A stretch of 64,000 bases of DNA, taken from positions 5,270,001-5,334,000 of the forward strand of contig NZ_CP109027.1 in assembly GCF_036226885.1 (NCBI RefSeq). Direction: 5' to 3'. The first letter of the stretch is position 1. Each line of letters begins with the position of its first letter. The translations under genes were made by a program, and so were the position numbers. The DNA is from Streptomyces sp. NBC_00663 (GTDB lineage Bacteria; Actinomycetota; Actinomycetes; Streptomycetales; Streptomycetaceae). Below, piece by piece: positions 53,558 through 63,395 of this stretch. The notes under the pieces are model-generated. The model did not search any database. It had not been told where the DNA came from and saw only the letters and a program-made list of their open reading frames with translations.

Positions 53558-54853
53558 GTGGCGATGACGACGATGTGGGGCTCGGCAGTGCGGCGGGGTA
53601 GGACAGGAACGATCGCGGTGGTGTCCGCGCTGGGCATGACGGCGGTTCTCGGCGGCTGCGGCCTCGGCGACGACTCGGGGGACGTGACCCTGCGACTGGT
53701 CGCCGCGGACTACGGGAACAGCAAGGCGAACAGCTCCCAGAAGTACTGGGACGCGCTGGTGGCGGACTACGAGGCCGATCACCCCGGCGTCGAGGTCGAC
53801 GTCAGCGTCTACTCCTGGAACGACGTCGACCGCGAGGTCAAGGACATGGTCGCGGACGGGAACGCGCCCGACATGGCGCAGATCGGCGCGTACGCCGACT
53901 ACGCGGCCGACGGCCTGCTCTACTCCGCCGGCGAACTGCTCTCCATCTCCACCGAGGCCGACTTCGTCTCGCGGCTCGCCTCGGCGGGGGAGGTCGACTC
54001 GACGCAGTACGGCATGCCGTTCGCGGCCTCCACCCGGCTGCTCTTCTACAACAAGACCCTCTTCGCCAAGGCCGGGCTGACCCCGCCGAAGACCTGGGCG
54101 GAGCTCGCCGCGGACGCCGCCGCGCTGAAGGCGGCGGGCGTGAAGTACCCGTACGCCCTGCCCCTCGGCTCCGAGGAGGCGCAGGCCGAGACCATGCAGT
54201 GGCTGCTCAGCGGCGGGGGCGGCTACACCGAGGACATCGGCACCTACGGCATCGACTCGGCGGCGAACGTCGACACCCTGACCTGGCTCAGGGACGACCT
54301 CGTCGGCAAGGGGCTGACCGGGCCGGTCGCGCCGGGGAAGCTGAACCGGGCCGACGCGTTCGCCGCGTTCGCGGACGGCGAGGTCGGGATGCTGAACGGG
54401 CATCCCACGCTGATGAAGACCGCCGCGGCCAAGGGCGTGAAGTTCGGCATGGTCCCGATGCCCGGCGTCGACGGTCCGACCAAGTACTCCATGGGCGTCG
54501 CCGACTGGATGACGGCGTTCAAGCAGAACGGGCACGCCGAGCAGATCGGGGACTTCCTCGACTTCGTCTACGACGAGAAGAACGTGCTCGCCTTCTCCCG
54601 TGAGTACGACCTGCTGCCGGTCACCCTGTCGGCCTCCGAGGTCATGAGCACGGCGAAGGAGGACAAGCATCTGGAGCCCTTCCTGGCGGAACTCCCCGGC
54701 TCCGAGCTCTACCCCGTCGGCAAGACGTCCTGGGCGGACGTCAGCGCGGCCGTCAAGCAGCGGATCGGCGAGGCGGTGACGGCCGGGGGCAGTCCGTCGG
54801 AGGTCCTGGCCGGCATCCAGTCGAAGGCGCAGATGGCGGAGAGCGCGGAGTAG
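53558..54853 (+). CDS. ABC sugar-binding lipoprotein (family 1 solute-binding protein)
   Basis: 431 residues. The twin-Arg-like basic N terminus and hydrophobic stretch end at lipobox VLGGC. The mature protein has the usual family 1 layout (VAADYGNSKANSSQKYWDALVADYEADHPGVEVDVSVYSW; YGMPFAASTRLLFYNKTLFAKAG; FADGEVGMLNGHP). It binds an oligosaccharide outside the cell. GTG 53558 has GGAGG five bases upstream; ATG 53564 is possible. No permease genes adjoin it, so it must use a distant one. DasR control suggests an aminosugar ligand. Confidence 0.9.
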   Translation: MAMTTMWGSAVRRGRTGTIAVVSALGMTAVLGGCGLGDDSGDVTLRLVAADYGNSKANSSQKYWDALVADYEADHPGVEVDVSVYSWNDVDREVKDMVADGNAPDMAQIGAYADYAADGLLYSAGELLSISTEADFVSRLASAGEVDSTQYGMPFAASTRLLFYNKTLFAKAGLTPPKTWAELAADAAALKAAGVKYPYALPLGSEEAQAETMQWLLSGGGGYTEDIGTYGIDSAANVDTLTWLRDDLVGKGLTGPVAPGKLNRADAFAAFADGEVGMLNGHPTLMKTAAAKGVKFGMVPMPGVDGPTKYSMGVADWMTAFKQNGHAEQIGDFLDFVYDEKNVLAFSREYDLLPVTLSASEVMSTAKEDKHLEPFLAELPGSELYPVGKTSWADVSAAVKQRIGEAVTAGGSPSEVLAGIQSKAQMAESAE

Positions 54854-54886
54854 GGCTTGTCAGTGGCGGGGGCTACGGTCGCTGAC

Positions 54887-55114
54887 ATGAACGACCTGGC
54901 CCCCCGAGAACAGGCCATCCTCGCCCTCGAACGCCGCGGCTTCACCGGCCCCGGCGCGAAGGAGCGTGCGATACGCGAGGAACTGGGCCTGGCCCCGGTC
55001 CGCTACTACCAGCTCCTCAACGCGCTGCTGGACGACCCACGCGCCCTGGCCCACGACCCGGTCACGGTGAACCGCCTGCGCAGGGTGCGCGACGCACGCA
55101 GGTCGGAGAGGTGA
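54887..55114 (+). CDS. DUF3263 small protein
   Basis: 75 residues, helical, with the family pattern REQAILALERRGFTGPGAKERAIREELGLAPVRYYQLLNALLD, which looks like a small helix-turn-helix. Widespread in actinobacteria with unknown role. ATG 54887 is seven bases after TACGGT and has no ribosome site, consistent with a leaderless message; a TTG 30 bases upstream is less likely. Confidence 0.85.
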   Translation: MNDLAPREQAILALERRGFTGPGAKERAIREELGLAPVRYYQLLNALLDDPRALAHDPVTVNRLRRVRDARRSER

Positions 55115-55142
55115 CGGAGGGACTGACCGACACGGACGCTTC

Positions 55143-55250
55143 TTTCAGCCCGTCCGGCGTTTGAGGACGAGGCCCTTTCGGGGCCGAAGCGGGGGTCTGG
55201 GGGCGGCAGCCCCCAGGGATGGGAACGGGTAGGGGCGGCGGGGGCGAGAA
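55143..55250 (+). repeat. Long dispersed Streptomyces intergenic repeat
   Basis: The segment from tttcagcccgtccggcg through gcggcgggggcg, including the hairpin tgggggcggcagccccca, is a sequence I recognise as recurring between genes across Streptomyces genomes. It lies between DUF3263 and otsB and may serve as a terminator. Confidence 0.65.
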
Positions 55251-55288
55251 AAAGGCGTGCGATCCGGCGCCGTGGATATGGTCCCTCT

Positions 55289-56188
55289 ATGGGCAGCCAC
55301 AAGGACTCCACGGACGACTTCCCGCGCACGCCGGTGACCCAGGCCGGACGCGAAGGGCTCGCGGCGATGCTCGCGCGGCCCGGCAGGACGGTCGTCGCGC
55401 TCGACTTCGACGGGACGCTCGCGCCGATCGTGGCCGACCCGGAACAGGCCCGGGCCCACCCCGACGCCGTGTCCGCGCTCGCCGCCCTCGCCCCGAAGCT
55501 CGCCTCCGTGGCCGTCGTCACCGGTCGCCCCGCCGGTGTCGCCGTCCGCCTCGGCGGTTTCGCGGGCGTCCCCGGCCTCGAACACCTCGTCGTCCTCGGC
55601 CACTACGGCGCCGAGCGCTGGGACGCCGTCAGCGGCGAGGTCACCGCCCCCGCCCCGCACCCCGGCGTCGCCGCCGTCCGCGCCGAACTCCCCGGCTTCC
55701 TCGACGGCATCGGCGCCTGGCACGGCACCTGGATCGAGGAGAAGGGGCGGGCCGTCGCCGTCCACACCCGCCGGGCCGAGGACCCGCAGGCCGCCTTCGA
55801 CGCACTGCGCGGCCCTCTCACCGACCTCGCCACCCGCCACGGCCTGATCGTCGAACCCGGCCGGCTCGTCCTCGAACTCCGCCCGCCGGGCATGGACAAG
55901 GGCCGGGCCCTGACGGAGTACGTCCATGAGCTGGGCGCCGAGGCCGTGCTCTACGCCGGCGACGACCTCGGAGACCTCCCCGCCTTCGCCGCCGTGGACA
56001 AGCTCCGCTCCGACGGGATCCCCGGGCTGCTGGTGTGCAGCACCGGCAGCGAGGAGGTGGCCGAGCTGAAGGAACGGGCCGACCTGGTGGTGGACGGCCC
56101 GGCGGGGTTGGTACGACTGCTGCGGCGACTGGCGGAAGAGCTTCCCGGAACTTCCCCCGGTGATCAGGAGCGCAACGCCGCCAGCTGA
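55289..56188 (+). CDS. otsB: Trehalose-6-phosphate phosphatase
   Basis: 299 residues, HAD superfamily. Nucleophile motif DFDGTLAPI, VVTGRPAG (motif II), and ELRPPGMDKGRAL with YAGDDLGDLPAF (motifs III/IV). It dephosphorylates trehalose-6-P made by OtsA. ATG is six bases after TATGGT, with no ribosome site, suggesting leaderless transcription. Its 3' end overlaps the opposing otsA by 25 bases. Confidence 0.94.
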   Translation: MGSHKDSTDDFPRTPVTQAGREGLAAMLARPGRTVVALDFDGTLAPIVADPEQARAHPDAVSALAALAPKLASVAVVTGRPAGVAVRLGGFAGVPGLEHLVVLGHYGAERWDAVSGEVTAPAPHPGVAAVRAELPGFLDGIGAWHGTWIEEKGRAVAVHTRRAEDPQAAFDALRGPLTDLATRHGLIVEPGRLVLELRPPGMDKGRALTEYVHELGAEAVLYAGDDLGDLPAFAAVDKLRSDGIPGLLVCSTGSEEVAELKERADLVVDGPAGLVRLLRRLAEELPGTSPGDQERNAAS

Positions 56189-57552
56189 TCCAGGAACCAC
56201 TGCGCGGGCGGCAACGCCGTGGCCGCGGCGGCGAGCCGCTTCGTGCGCTCCGCCCGCTCCCCGGGCCCCATCGTCAGCGCCTCGTGCAGGGCGTCGGCGG
56301 TGCCGATCACGTCGTACGGATTGACCACGATCGCGTCCTCGCCCAGCTCCTCGTACGCCCCCGCCTCCCGCGACAGCACCAGCGCGCACCCCTCGTCGGA
56401 GACGACCGGCACCTCCTTCGCGACCAGGTTCATGCCGTCGCGGATGGGGTTGACCAGGGCCACGTCGGCAAGCCGGTACGCGGCGAGGGAGCGGGCGAAG
56501 TCGTCCTTGACGTGCAGCACCACCGGGGCCCAACCAGGCGTTCCGTACGCCGAGTTGATCTCGTCCGCCAAGCGCTGCACCTCGGCCGTGTAGTCCCGGT
56601 AGACGGCGAGGTCCTGCCGGGAGGGGTAGGCGAACGCCACGTGCACGACCCGCTCCCGCCACTCGGGGCGGGTCGCCAGCAGATGCTCGTACGCGTGCAG
56701 ACCGCGGACGATGTTCTTCGACAGCTCGGTGCGGTCGACCCGGACGATCGTGCGGCGGCCCGCGCCGATCTCCGTCCTCAGGGCCGCCATCCGCTCGGCC
56801 ACGTCCGCCTCGTGCGACCGCTTGCGCAGGAAGTCCGCGTCCGCGCCGAGCCCGTGCACACCGACCCGGGTGTCCCCGAGCCCGCCGACGATCTCCGTCG
56901 CGCACGCCTCGAACGCGGATGCCCAGCGCCGGGTCAGGAACCCCAGCCGGTCCGCGCCGAGCATGCCCCGCAGCACCTGCTCGGCCACGTCGTCCGGCAG
57001 CATCCGGAAGTACTCCGGCGGGGCCCACGGGGTGTGCGAGAAGTGACCGATCCGCAGGTCGGGGCGGAGCTCCCGCAGCATCCCCGGCACCAGCGTGAGG
57101 TGGTAGTCCTGCACCACGACCGCCGCGCCCCGCGCGGCCTCCGCCGCCAGCGCCTCGGCGAAGGCGCGGTTGTAGGTCTCGTACGACGCCCACTGCCGCC
57201 GGAACTCCGCGTCGAAGACCGGTTCCAGCGGGGTCTGGTACAGCAGATGGTGGACGAACCACAGGACCGAGTTGGCGATGCCGTTGTACGCGTCCGCGTG
57301 CACGCCGGCGGGGATGTCGAGCATCCGTACGCCGGCCTCGCCCTCCCCGCGCCGTACCGCCTCGCGGTCGCCGTCGCTCAGCGCCGAGCAGACCCACAGG
57401 GCGTCCGCGTCGGAGCCGATCGCCGACAGCCCCGAGACCAGCCCACCCCCACCGCGCCGGGCGGACAGCGTGCCGTCCGCCCGGACCTCGTAGGAGACCG
57501 GGCCACGGTTGGAGGCCACCAGTACCTGAGCAGCACCGAACGTTGAAGCCAT
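56164..57552 (-). CDS. otsA: Trehalose-6-phosphate synthase
   Basis: 462 residues, GT20 glycosyltransferase. N-terminal VLVASNRGPVSY and GGGGLVSGL bind the phosphate, with VVVQDYHLTLVPGMLRELRPDLRIGHFSHTPW and the C-terminal VNPIRDGMNLVAKE (UDP/GDP-glucose binding). It makes trehalose-6-phosphate for OtsB. The MASTFGAAQ start at 57552 is preferred over an upstream codon at 57582. It is convergent with otsB rather than co-directional. Confidence 0.94.
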   Translation of the reverse strand: MASTFGAAQVLVASNRGPVSYEVRADGTLSARRGGGGLVSGLSAIGSDADALWVCSALSDGDREAVRRGEGEAGVRMLDIPAGVHADAYNGIANSVLWFVHHLLYQTPLEPVFDAEFRRQWASYETYNRAFAEALAAEAARGAAVVVQDYHLTLVPGMLRELRPDLRIGHFSHTPWAPPEYFRMLPDDVAEQVLRGMLGADRLGFLTRRWASAFEACATEIVGGLGDTRVGVHGLGADADFLRKRSHEADVAERMAALRTEIGAGRRTIVRVDRTELSKNIVRGLHAYEHLLATRPEWRERVVHVAFAYPSRQDLAVYRDYTAEVQRLADEINSAYGTPGWAPVVLHVKDDFARSLAAYRLADVALVNPIRDGMNLVAKEVPVVSDEGCALVLSREAGAYEELGEDAIVVNPYDVIGTADALHEALTMGPGERAERTKRLAAAATALPPAQWFLDQLAALRS

Positions 57553-57626
57553 ACGGATCAACCTAGCCCGGCCACGGAACACTCAAACGTGCGTCCGGTC
57601 CGATGCGGCCCGCCCGACCGCAAGGC

Positions 57627-58571
57627 TCAGGCCACCTTGCGGGTCGCGTACTCCGCGATCTCCGCCATCGGCGGGCGTTCCTCCGTGTCCACGGAGTAGG
57701 TGCGGGGCTCGAAGCCGGTCTCGCCGCGTTCGAACTGGGTGAGGGAGGGGCGGACGAGGTGGCCGCGGGCCAGCCGGAGCTGGGCGGTGCGGTAGATCGC
57801 GGCGGACATCCGGCCGAGGGCCTGCCCGTCCTGGTGACGGTGTTTGCGGACACCGACGTCGACCTGGGCGAGCGCGTCGAGGCCGACGAGGTGCAGGGCG
57901 TCGACGAGCATGCCGAGCTCGATGCCGTAGCCGACCGGGAACGGCAGCTGCTCCAGCAGAGAGCGGCGGGCCGCGTACTCACCGCCCAGCGGCTGGACGA
58001 AACCGGCCAGCTGCGGCCAGTGCATGTTCAGCAGCGGGCGGGCCATCAGCTCGGTCACCCGGCCGCCCTGGCCCGCGGCGCCGCCGAGCGGACGGTCGTA
58101 CATGGCCTTGACCAGGTCGACCCCGGGTTCGGTGAGCAGCGGGCCGACGATCCCGGCGACGAAGTCGGAGGAGAACTCCTTCAGGTCGGCGTCGATGAAA
58201 CAGACGATGTCGCCGCTGGTCACCAGCAGCGAGCGCCACAGCACCTCGCCCTTGCCGGGGACGGCGGGCAGGCGGGGCAGGATCGCGTCGCGGTGCACCA
58301 CCGTGGCCCCGGCCGCGGCCGCCACTTCCGCCGTACGGTCGCTCGACCCCGAGTCGACGACGACTATCTCGTCGACCAGCGGGACCTGCTGCATGAGGTC
58401 GTGACGGATGATCGCGACGATGTCGCCGACCGTCTCCTCCTCGTTCAGCGCGGGCAGCACCACACTGACCGACTGGCCCGTGCGCTGCTTGGCGGCCAGT
58501 ATCTGGTGGAGCGGCCGGTCGGTCACGGACCAGGAGCGGGTGGTCAGCCAGCGCTCGACTTCTTCCAGCAC
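57627..58571 (-). CDS. gpgS: Glucosyl-3-phosphoglycerate synthase
   Basis: 314 residues, GT81/GT-A fold: VSVVLPALNEEETVGDIV, VVDSGSSDRT and the DxD segment IDADLKEF, then GYGIELGMLVDA. It forms glucosyl-3-phosphoglycerate, precursor of glucosylglycerate and methylglucose polysaccharides. GTG 58571 is the start. It lies 75 bases downstream of otsA's start on the same strand. Confidence 0.9.
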   Translation of the reverse strand: MLEEVERWLTTRSWSVTDRPLHQILAAKQRTGQSVSVVLPALNEEETVGDIVAIIRHDLMQQVPLVDEIVVVDSGSSDRTAEVAAAAGATVVHRDAILPRLPAVPGKGEVLWRSLLVTSGDIVCFIDADLKEFSSDFVAGIVGPLLTEPGVDLVKAMYDRPLGGAAGQGGRVTELMARPLLNMHWPQLAGFVQPLGGEYAARRSLLEQLPFPVGYGIELGMLVDALHLVGLDALAQVDVGVRKHRHQDGQALGRMSAAIYRTAQLRLARGHLVRPSLTQFERGETGFEPRTYSVDTEERPPMAEIAEYATRKVA

Positions 58572-58722
58572 GTAGGCGACTCCTCTACTTGTGATCCACT
58601 ACTTGTGATCCATCTCGCGGTTCGGACGTCTATCTCAACTGTCCACCTCGTCGGTTACAGTCTTGAACAACGCGGATGACCATCACATGTCCTGGATGGT
58701 CCGACGTTCACAACTTCATACC

Positions 58723-58876
58723 GCTCATCCAGAGGGGCAGAGGGATACGGCCCGATGAAGCCCCGGCAACCCTCCAGTCGGTACTCGTAGATCATTGTTG
58801 ATCGCTCCGCGAGGCTCCCGACTCGGGAAGGTGCCAAATCCGTCTCACGGCGAGATGCGTCGTGAGGAAGATGAGG
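58723..58876 (+). promoter_or_regulatory. SAM-I (S-box) riboswitch upstream of thrC
   Basis: The leader holds the conserved S-box core: CTCATCCAGAGGGGCAGAGG, then GGCCCGATGAAGCCCCGGCA, then CAACC, and GGTGCCAAATCC further on. The P1 helix pairs CTCATC (58724-58729) with GATGAG (58870-58875). The 3' strand of P1 overlaps the GAGGAG purine tract before the ATG, so SAM binding would probably block translation. SAM-I leaders on threonine synthase make sense because thrC competes with methionine synthesis for homoserine phosphate. Confidence 0.93.
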
Positions 58877-58895
58877 AGAAAGGGCCTCGCCTCTC

Positions 58896-60182
58896 ATGGC
58901 TGCGCAGACTGTCGCAAACACCACCGGAACCACCGTCGACCTCGGCCCCGCCGCGGCGCTCAGCTGCCGCGAATGCGGTCACCGGGTGCCTCTCGGCCCG
59001 GTCTTCGCCTGCGAGGAGTGTTTCGGCCCGCTCGAGATCGCGTACGACTTCTCCGCCTACGACGCCGAGGAGCTCCGCAAGCGGATCGAGGCGGGACCCG
59101 CGAACATCTGGCGCTACGCGCCGCTGCTGCCCGTCCCCGCGGACGTGGCCGACAAGCCCAACATCAACCCCGGCTGGACCAAGCTCGTCCAGGCCGACAA
59201 CCTGGCCCGTGAGCTGGGTGTCGAGGCCGGCAAGCTGTTCGTGAAGGACGACTCCGGCAACCCGACGCACTCCTTCAAGGACCGCGTCGTCGCCCAGGCC
59301 ATCGAGGCCGCCCGGGTCTTCGGCTTCACCACCCTCTCCTGCTCCTCCACCGGCAACCTCGCGGGTGCCGTCGGCGCCGCCGCCGCCCGCGCCGGCTTCC
59401 GCTCCTGCGTGTTCATCCCGCACGACCTGGAGCAGGGCAAGGTCGTCATGGCCGCGGTCTACGGCGGTGAGCTCGTCGGCATCGAGGGCAACTACGACGA
59501 CGTGAACCGCTTCTGCTCCGAGCTGATCGGCGATCCGGCCGGTGAGGGCTGGGGCTTCGTCAACGTCAACCTGCGGCCGTACTACGCCGAGGGCTCCAAG
59601 ACCCTCGCGTACGAGATCTGCGAGCAGCTCGGCTGGCGGCTGCCGGACCAGCTGGTCGTGCCGATCGCCTCCGGCTCCCAGCTGACGAAGATCGACAAGG
59701 GGCTCCAGGAGCTGATCAAGCTCGGCCTCGTCGAGGACAAGCCGTACAAGATCTTCGGTGCGCAGGCGGAGGGGTGCTCGCCGGTGTCGGTCGCCTACAA
59801 GGCGGGCCACGACGTCGTTCGTCCCCAGAAGCCGAACACCATCGCCAAGTCCCTCGCCATCGGCAACCCGGCCGACGGCCCCTACGTCCTCGACATCGCG
59901 CGTCGCACCGGCGGTGCGGTGGAGGACGTGAACGACGAGCAGATCGTCGACGCGATCAAGCTGCTGGCCCGCACGGAGGGCATCTTCGCGGAGACGGCCG
60001 GTGGCGTGACGGTCGGCGTGACCCGCAAGCTGATCGAGAACGGGCTGCTGGATCCGACGTTGACGACGGTGGTGCTGAACACCGGCGATGGGCTCAAGAC
60101 GCTGGATGCGGTGGCCGGGACGGGGCTGACCGCGACGATTCGCCCCAACCTTGATTCGTTCCGCGAGGCTGGTCTCGCTTAG
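58896..60182 (+). CDS. thrC: Threonine synthase
   Basis: 428 residues, PLP fold-type II. The N-terminal C4 motif CRECGHRVPLGPVFACEEC, the PLP Lys in NPTHSFKDR, and the phosphate loop SSTGNLAGAVGAAAARAG. It converts O-phosphohomoserine to threonine. ATG follows an S-box leader whose P1 helix includes the upstream purine tract. It is followed by a dispersed repeat and a MoaD/ThiS gene. Confidence 0.96.
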   Translation: MAAQTVANTTGTTVDLGPAAALSCRECGHRVPLGPVFACEECFGPLEIAYDFSAYDAEELRKRIEAGPANIWRYAPLLPVPADVADKPNINPGWTKLVQADNLARELGVEAGKLFVKDDSGNPTHSFKDRVVAQAIEAARVFGFTTLSCSSTGNLAGAVGAAAARAGFRSCVFIPHDLEQGKVVMAAVYGGELVGIEGNYDDVNRFCSELIGDPAGEGWGFVNVNLRPYYAEGSKTLAYEICEQLGWRLPDQLVVPIASGSQLTKIDKGLQELIKLGLVEDKPYKIFGAQAEGCSPVSVAYKAGHDVVRPQKPNTIAKSLAIGNPADGPYVLDIARRTGGAVEDVNDEQIVDAIKLLARTEGIFAETAGGVTVGVTRKLIENGLLDPTLTTVVLNTGDGLKTLDAVAGTGLTATIRPNLDSFREAGLA

Positions 60183-60202
60183 TCGTTGTTCGTCTGCGGG
60201 CC

Positions 60203-60270
60203 GGTGGGGGCTGGTCGCGCCCAGGCGGCGGTAGCCGCAAGTCAATACAGCCCCGCGCCCCTGAGGGCGA
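60203..60270 (+). repeat. Dispersed repeat, copy C, interrupted
   Basis: The left part ctggtcgcgc (60211-60220) and the right part ccccgcgcccctgagggcg match the repeat at 45084 and 52484. About 30 bases (60221-60250) are inserted between them. It lies between thrC and the MoaD/ThiS gene. Confidence 0.7.
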
Positions 60271-60293
60271 CTACCTGACCGGAGGTCTTGAAA

Positions 60294-60569
60294 ATGAGCG
60301 TCACCGTCCGCATCCCCACCATCCTGCGCACCTACACCGGCGGGCAGGCCGAGGTCGCCGCCGAGGGCTCGACCCTCGCCGACGTCATCGCCGACCTGGA
60401 GAAGAACCACACGGGTATCGCCGCCCGCGTGCTCGACGACCAGGGCAAGCTGCGCCGGTTCGTCAACGTGTACGTCAACGACGACGACGTCCGCTTCGAG
60501 CAGGGCCTGGAGACCGCCACCCCGGACGGTGCCGGCGTCTCGATCATCCCGGCCGTCGCCGGCGGCTGA
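60294..60569 (+). CDS. MoaD/ThiS-family sulfur carrier protein
   Basis: 91 residues, beta-grasp fold, ending in the Gly-Gly (VAGG) that is adenylated and thiocarboxylated. ATG 60294 has GGAGG eight bases upstream; a TTG at 60288 is disfavoured. The conserved location after thrC suggests a link to sulfur or cysteine metabolism (CysO-like), but no MoeB or CysM partner is in the window. Confidence 0.9.
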   Translation: MSVTVRIPTILRTYTGGQAEVAAEGSTLADVIADLEKNHTGIAARVLDDQGKLRRFVNVYVNDDDVRFEQGLETATPDGAGVSIIPAVAGG

Positions 60570-60629
60570 GTCAAGCTGACCGAATGACCGATCATTACCG
60601 TCGGTAAGGCCGATTACCGAGAGTTCAAC

Positions 60630-60668
60630 GAATTGCCCCCTCCGTGAGAGAAACGGAGGGGGCAATTC
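60630..60668. terminator. Strong hairpin after the MoaD/ThiS gene
   Basis: 15-bp perfect arms GAATTGCCCCCTCCG and CGGAGGGGGCAATTC, loop TGAGAGAAA, followed by TCTCT. Confidence 0.85.
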
Positions 60669-61020
60669 TCTATGGTTGAGCGCGGTACAGTTGGGGAAGC
60701 TGCTGCGCCCCCATGCCACACGCATATGAGTTCCTGCTCCACTTGCGACGAGAAGCAGCCAAAGTGTGCGGTTCTTTTGCGCGTCTTGTGCCTTTTATGA
60801 GGCCCGACTTGCCCCGAATTCGGGCGAATTCTCACTACATTCCGGACCCCGCACGTCCAGAATTCTCGTCCGATTGACCTGTTGCAGACGGCAGTTGGAC
60901 AGATACATTCAGCCGCGGTCGACGCGTTCCGGCGCACGCCCCCAATCCGTGGGGGGTGAGGTCTGACCCGGATCCGCGAAGTGTGGATCTGTGCAAGGGC
61001 CAGTAATAGGGGAGTTAGGC
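60669..61020 (+). promoter_or_regulatory. Promoter and long leader of the cold-shock gene
   Basis: About 350 bases without a credible gene. It is AT-richer than its surroundings, contains the repeat GAATTCGGGCGAATTC near 60818, and a TTGACC at about 60876 without a clear -10. A long structured 5' leader is typical of cold-shock genes. Small open frames here have atypical codon use and were not called. Confidence 0.45.
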
Positions 61021-61227
61021 ATGGCTCAGGGCACCGTCAAGTGGTTCAACGCGGAGAAGGGGTACGGCTTCATCGCGGTCGACGGTGGTGCGGATGTTTT
61101 CGTCCACTACAGCGCGATCCAGATGGACGGGTACCGCACCCTGGAAGAGGGCCAGCGGGTCGATTTCGAGATCTCGCAGGGCCAGAAGGGGCCGCAGGCG
61201 GACATGGTCCGGCTGGCGACCGGCTGA
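61021..61227 (+). CDS. Cold-shock protein (CspA family)
   Basis: 68 residues, a single cold-shock domain with RNP1-like KGYGFI and RNP2 DVFVHYSAI. It binds RNA and single-stranded DNA as a chaperone. ATG is preceded by GGGGAG. A terminator hairpin lies at 61265-61307. The position next to groEL2 matches an SCO4295-like gene from memory. Confidence 0.96.
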   Translation: MAQGTVKWFNAEKGYGFIAVDGGADVFVHYSAIQMDGYRTLEEGQRVDFEISQGQKGPQADMVRLATG

Positions 61228-61264
61228 AGCACGCGCCGACTGATTAGCAGCGACGTTCTTCTTT

Positions 61265-61307
61265 GAAGGGCCCGCACCTCATGGGGAGTCATGGGTGCGG
61301 GCCCTTC
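61265..61307. terminator. Terminator hairpin after the cold-shock gene
   Basis: 14-bp arms GAAGGGCCCGCACC (61265-61278) and GGTGCGGGCCCTTC (61294-61307) with a loop that contains a short CAT/ATG pairing. Confidence 0.85.
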
Positions 61308-61374
61308 GGCGTGCCCGGGACCCCCTGTGGCCTGCGCGGAGCCCTTGCGGCGCCTGGCCGGTCCCTGAGCGGCG

Positions 61375-61437
61375 CTTGCACTCGACCATGCCGAGTGCTA
61401 ATTATTGGCGTTAGCACTCTGAAGGTGAGAGTGACAA
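61375..61437. promoter_or_regulatory. Two tandem CIRCE operators upstream of groEL2
   Basis: Four 9-base arms are separated by exactly 9 bases each. CIRCE 1 is CTTGCACTC-N9-GAGTGCTAA (61375-61401); CIRCE 2 is TTAGCACTC-N9-GAGTGACAA (61411-61437). Each has one perfect and one 7/9 arm against TTAGCACTC-N9-GAGTGCTAA. HrcA repressor sites. Confidence 0.9.
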
Positions 61438-61564
61438 AGAAGGACCGGGTCGGTGAGGCCCGCAGGCCAGGTGGGGCAAGGAACCACGAGGTGTGCGAGC
61501 CGTCCGTCGCGGGCGCGGGCGCGGTCCGAAGGAATCACCCCCAGTCCTGGAGGGACCACTTCAC

Positions 61565-63187
<1,623 letters not shown>

Positions 63188-63213
63188 TCCCTCGCGGATC
63201 GGTCCAGTCCTTG

Positions 63214-63257
63214 CCGAGGGCGGCACTCCCTGTTCCGACAGGGGGTGCCGCCCTCGG
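63214..63257. terminator. Terminator after groEL2
   Basis: Long stem CCGAGGGCGGCAC..CCCTG / CAGGG..GTGCCGCCCTCGG with small internal mismatch and a TTCCGA loop, 26 bases after the stop. Confidence 0.85.
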
Positions 63258-63395
63258 GCGTTCCCCGGAGGTGGGCGGGATCACAGGGGCAGTGGAAATG
63301 GAGGGATGTACTGAGCGGTTGCCTACTGCGTACTGTCCATGCGTATGCACATACCCGACGGTACCCACCGCTCGTACCACCGCTAGGAGCCCCGC

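Noticed and set aside
60766..60966. 66-residue frame in the cold-shock leader
   Set aside because: No ribosome site, Cys/Arg-rich composition unlike proteins here, and it lies in promoter/leader DNA.
61393..61419. Single inverted repeat GAGTGCTAA-N9-TTAGCACTC read as one CIRCE
   Set aside because: The arm order is reversed relative to CIRCE; the correct reading is two flanking CIRCE elements that share these middle arms.
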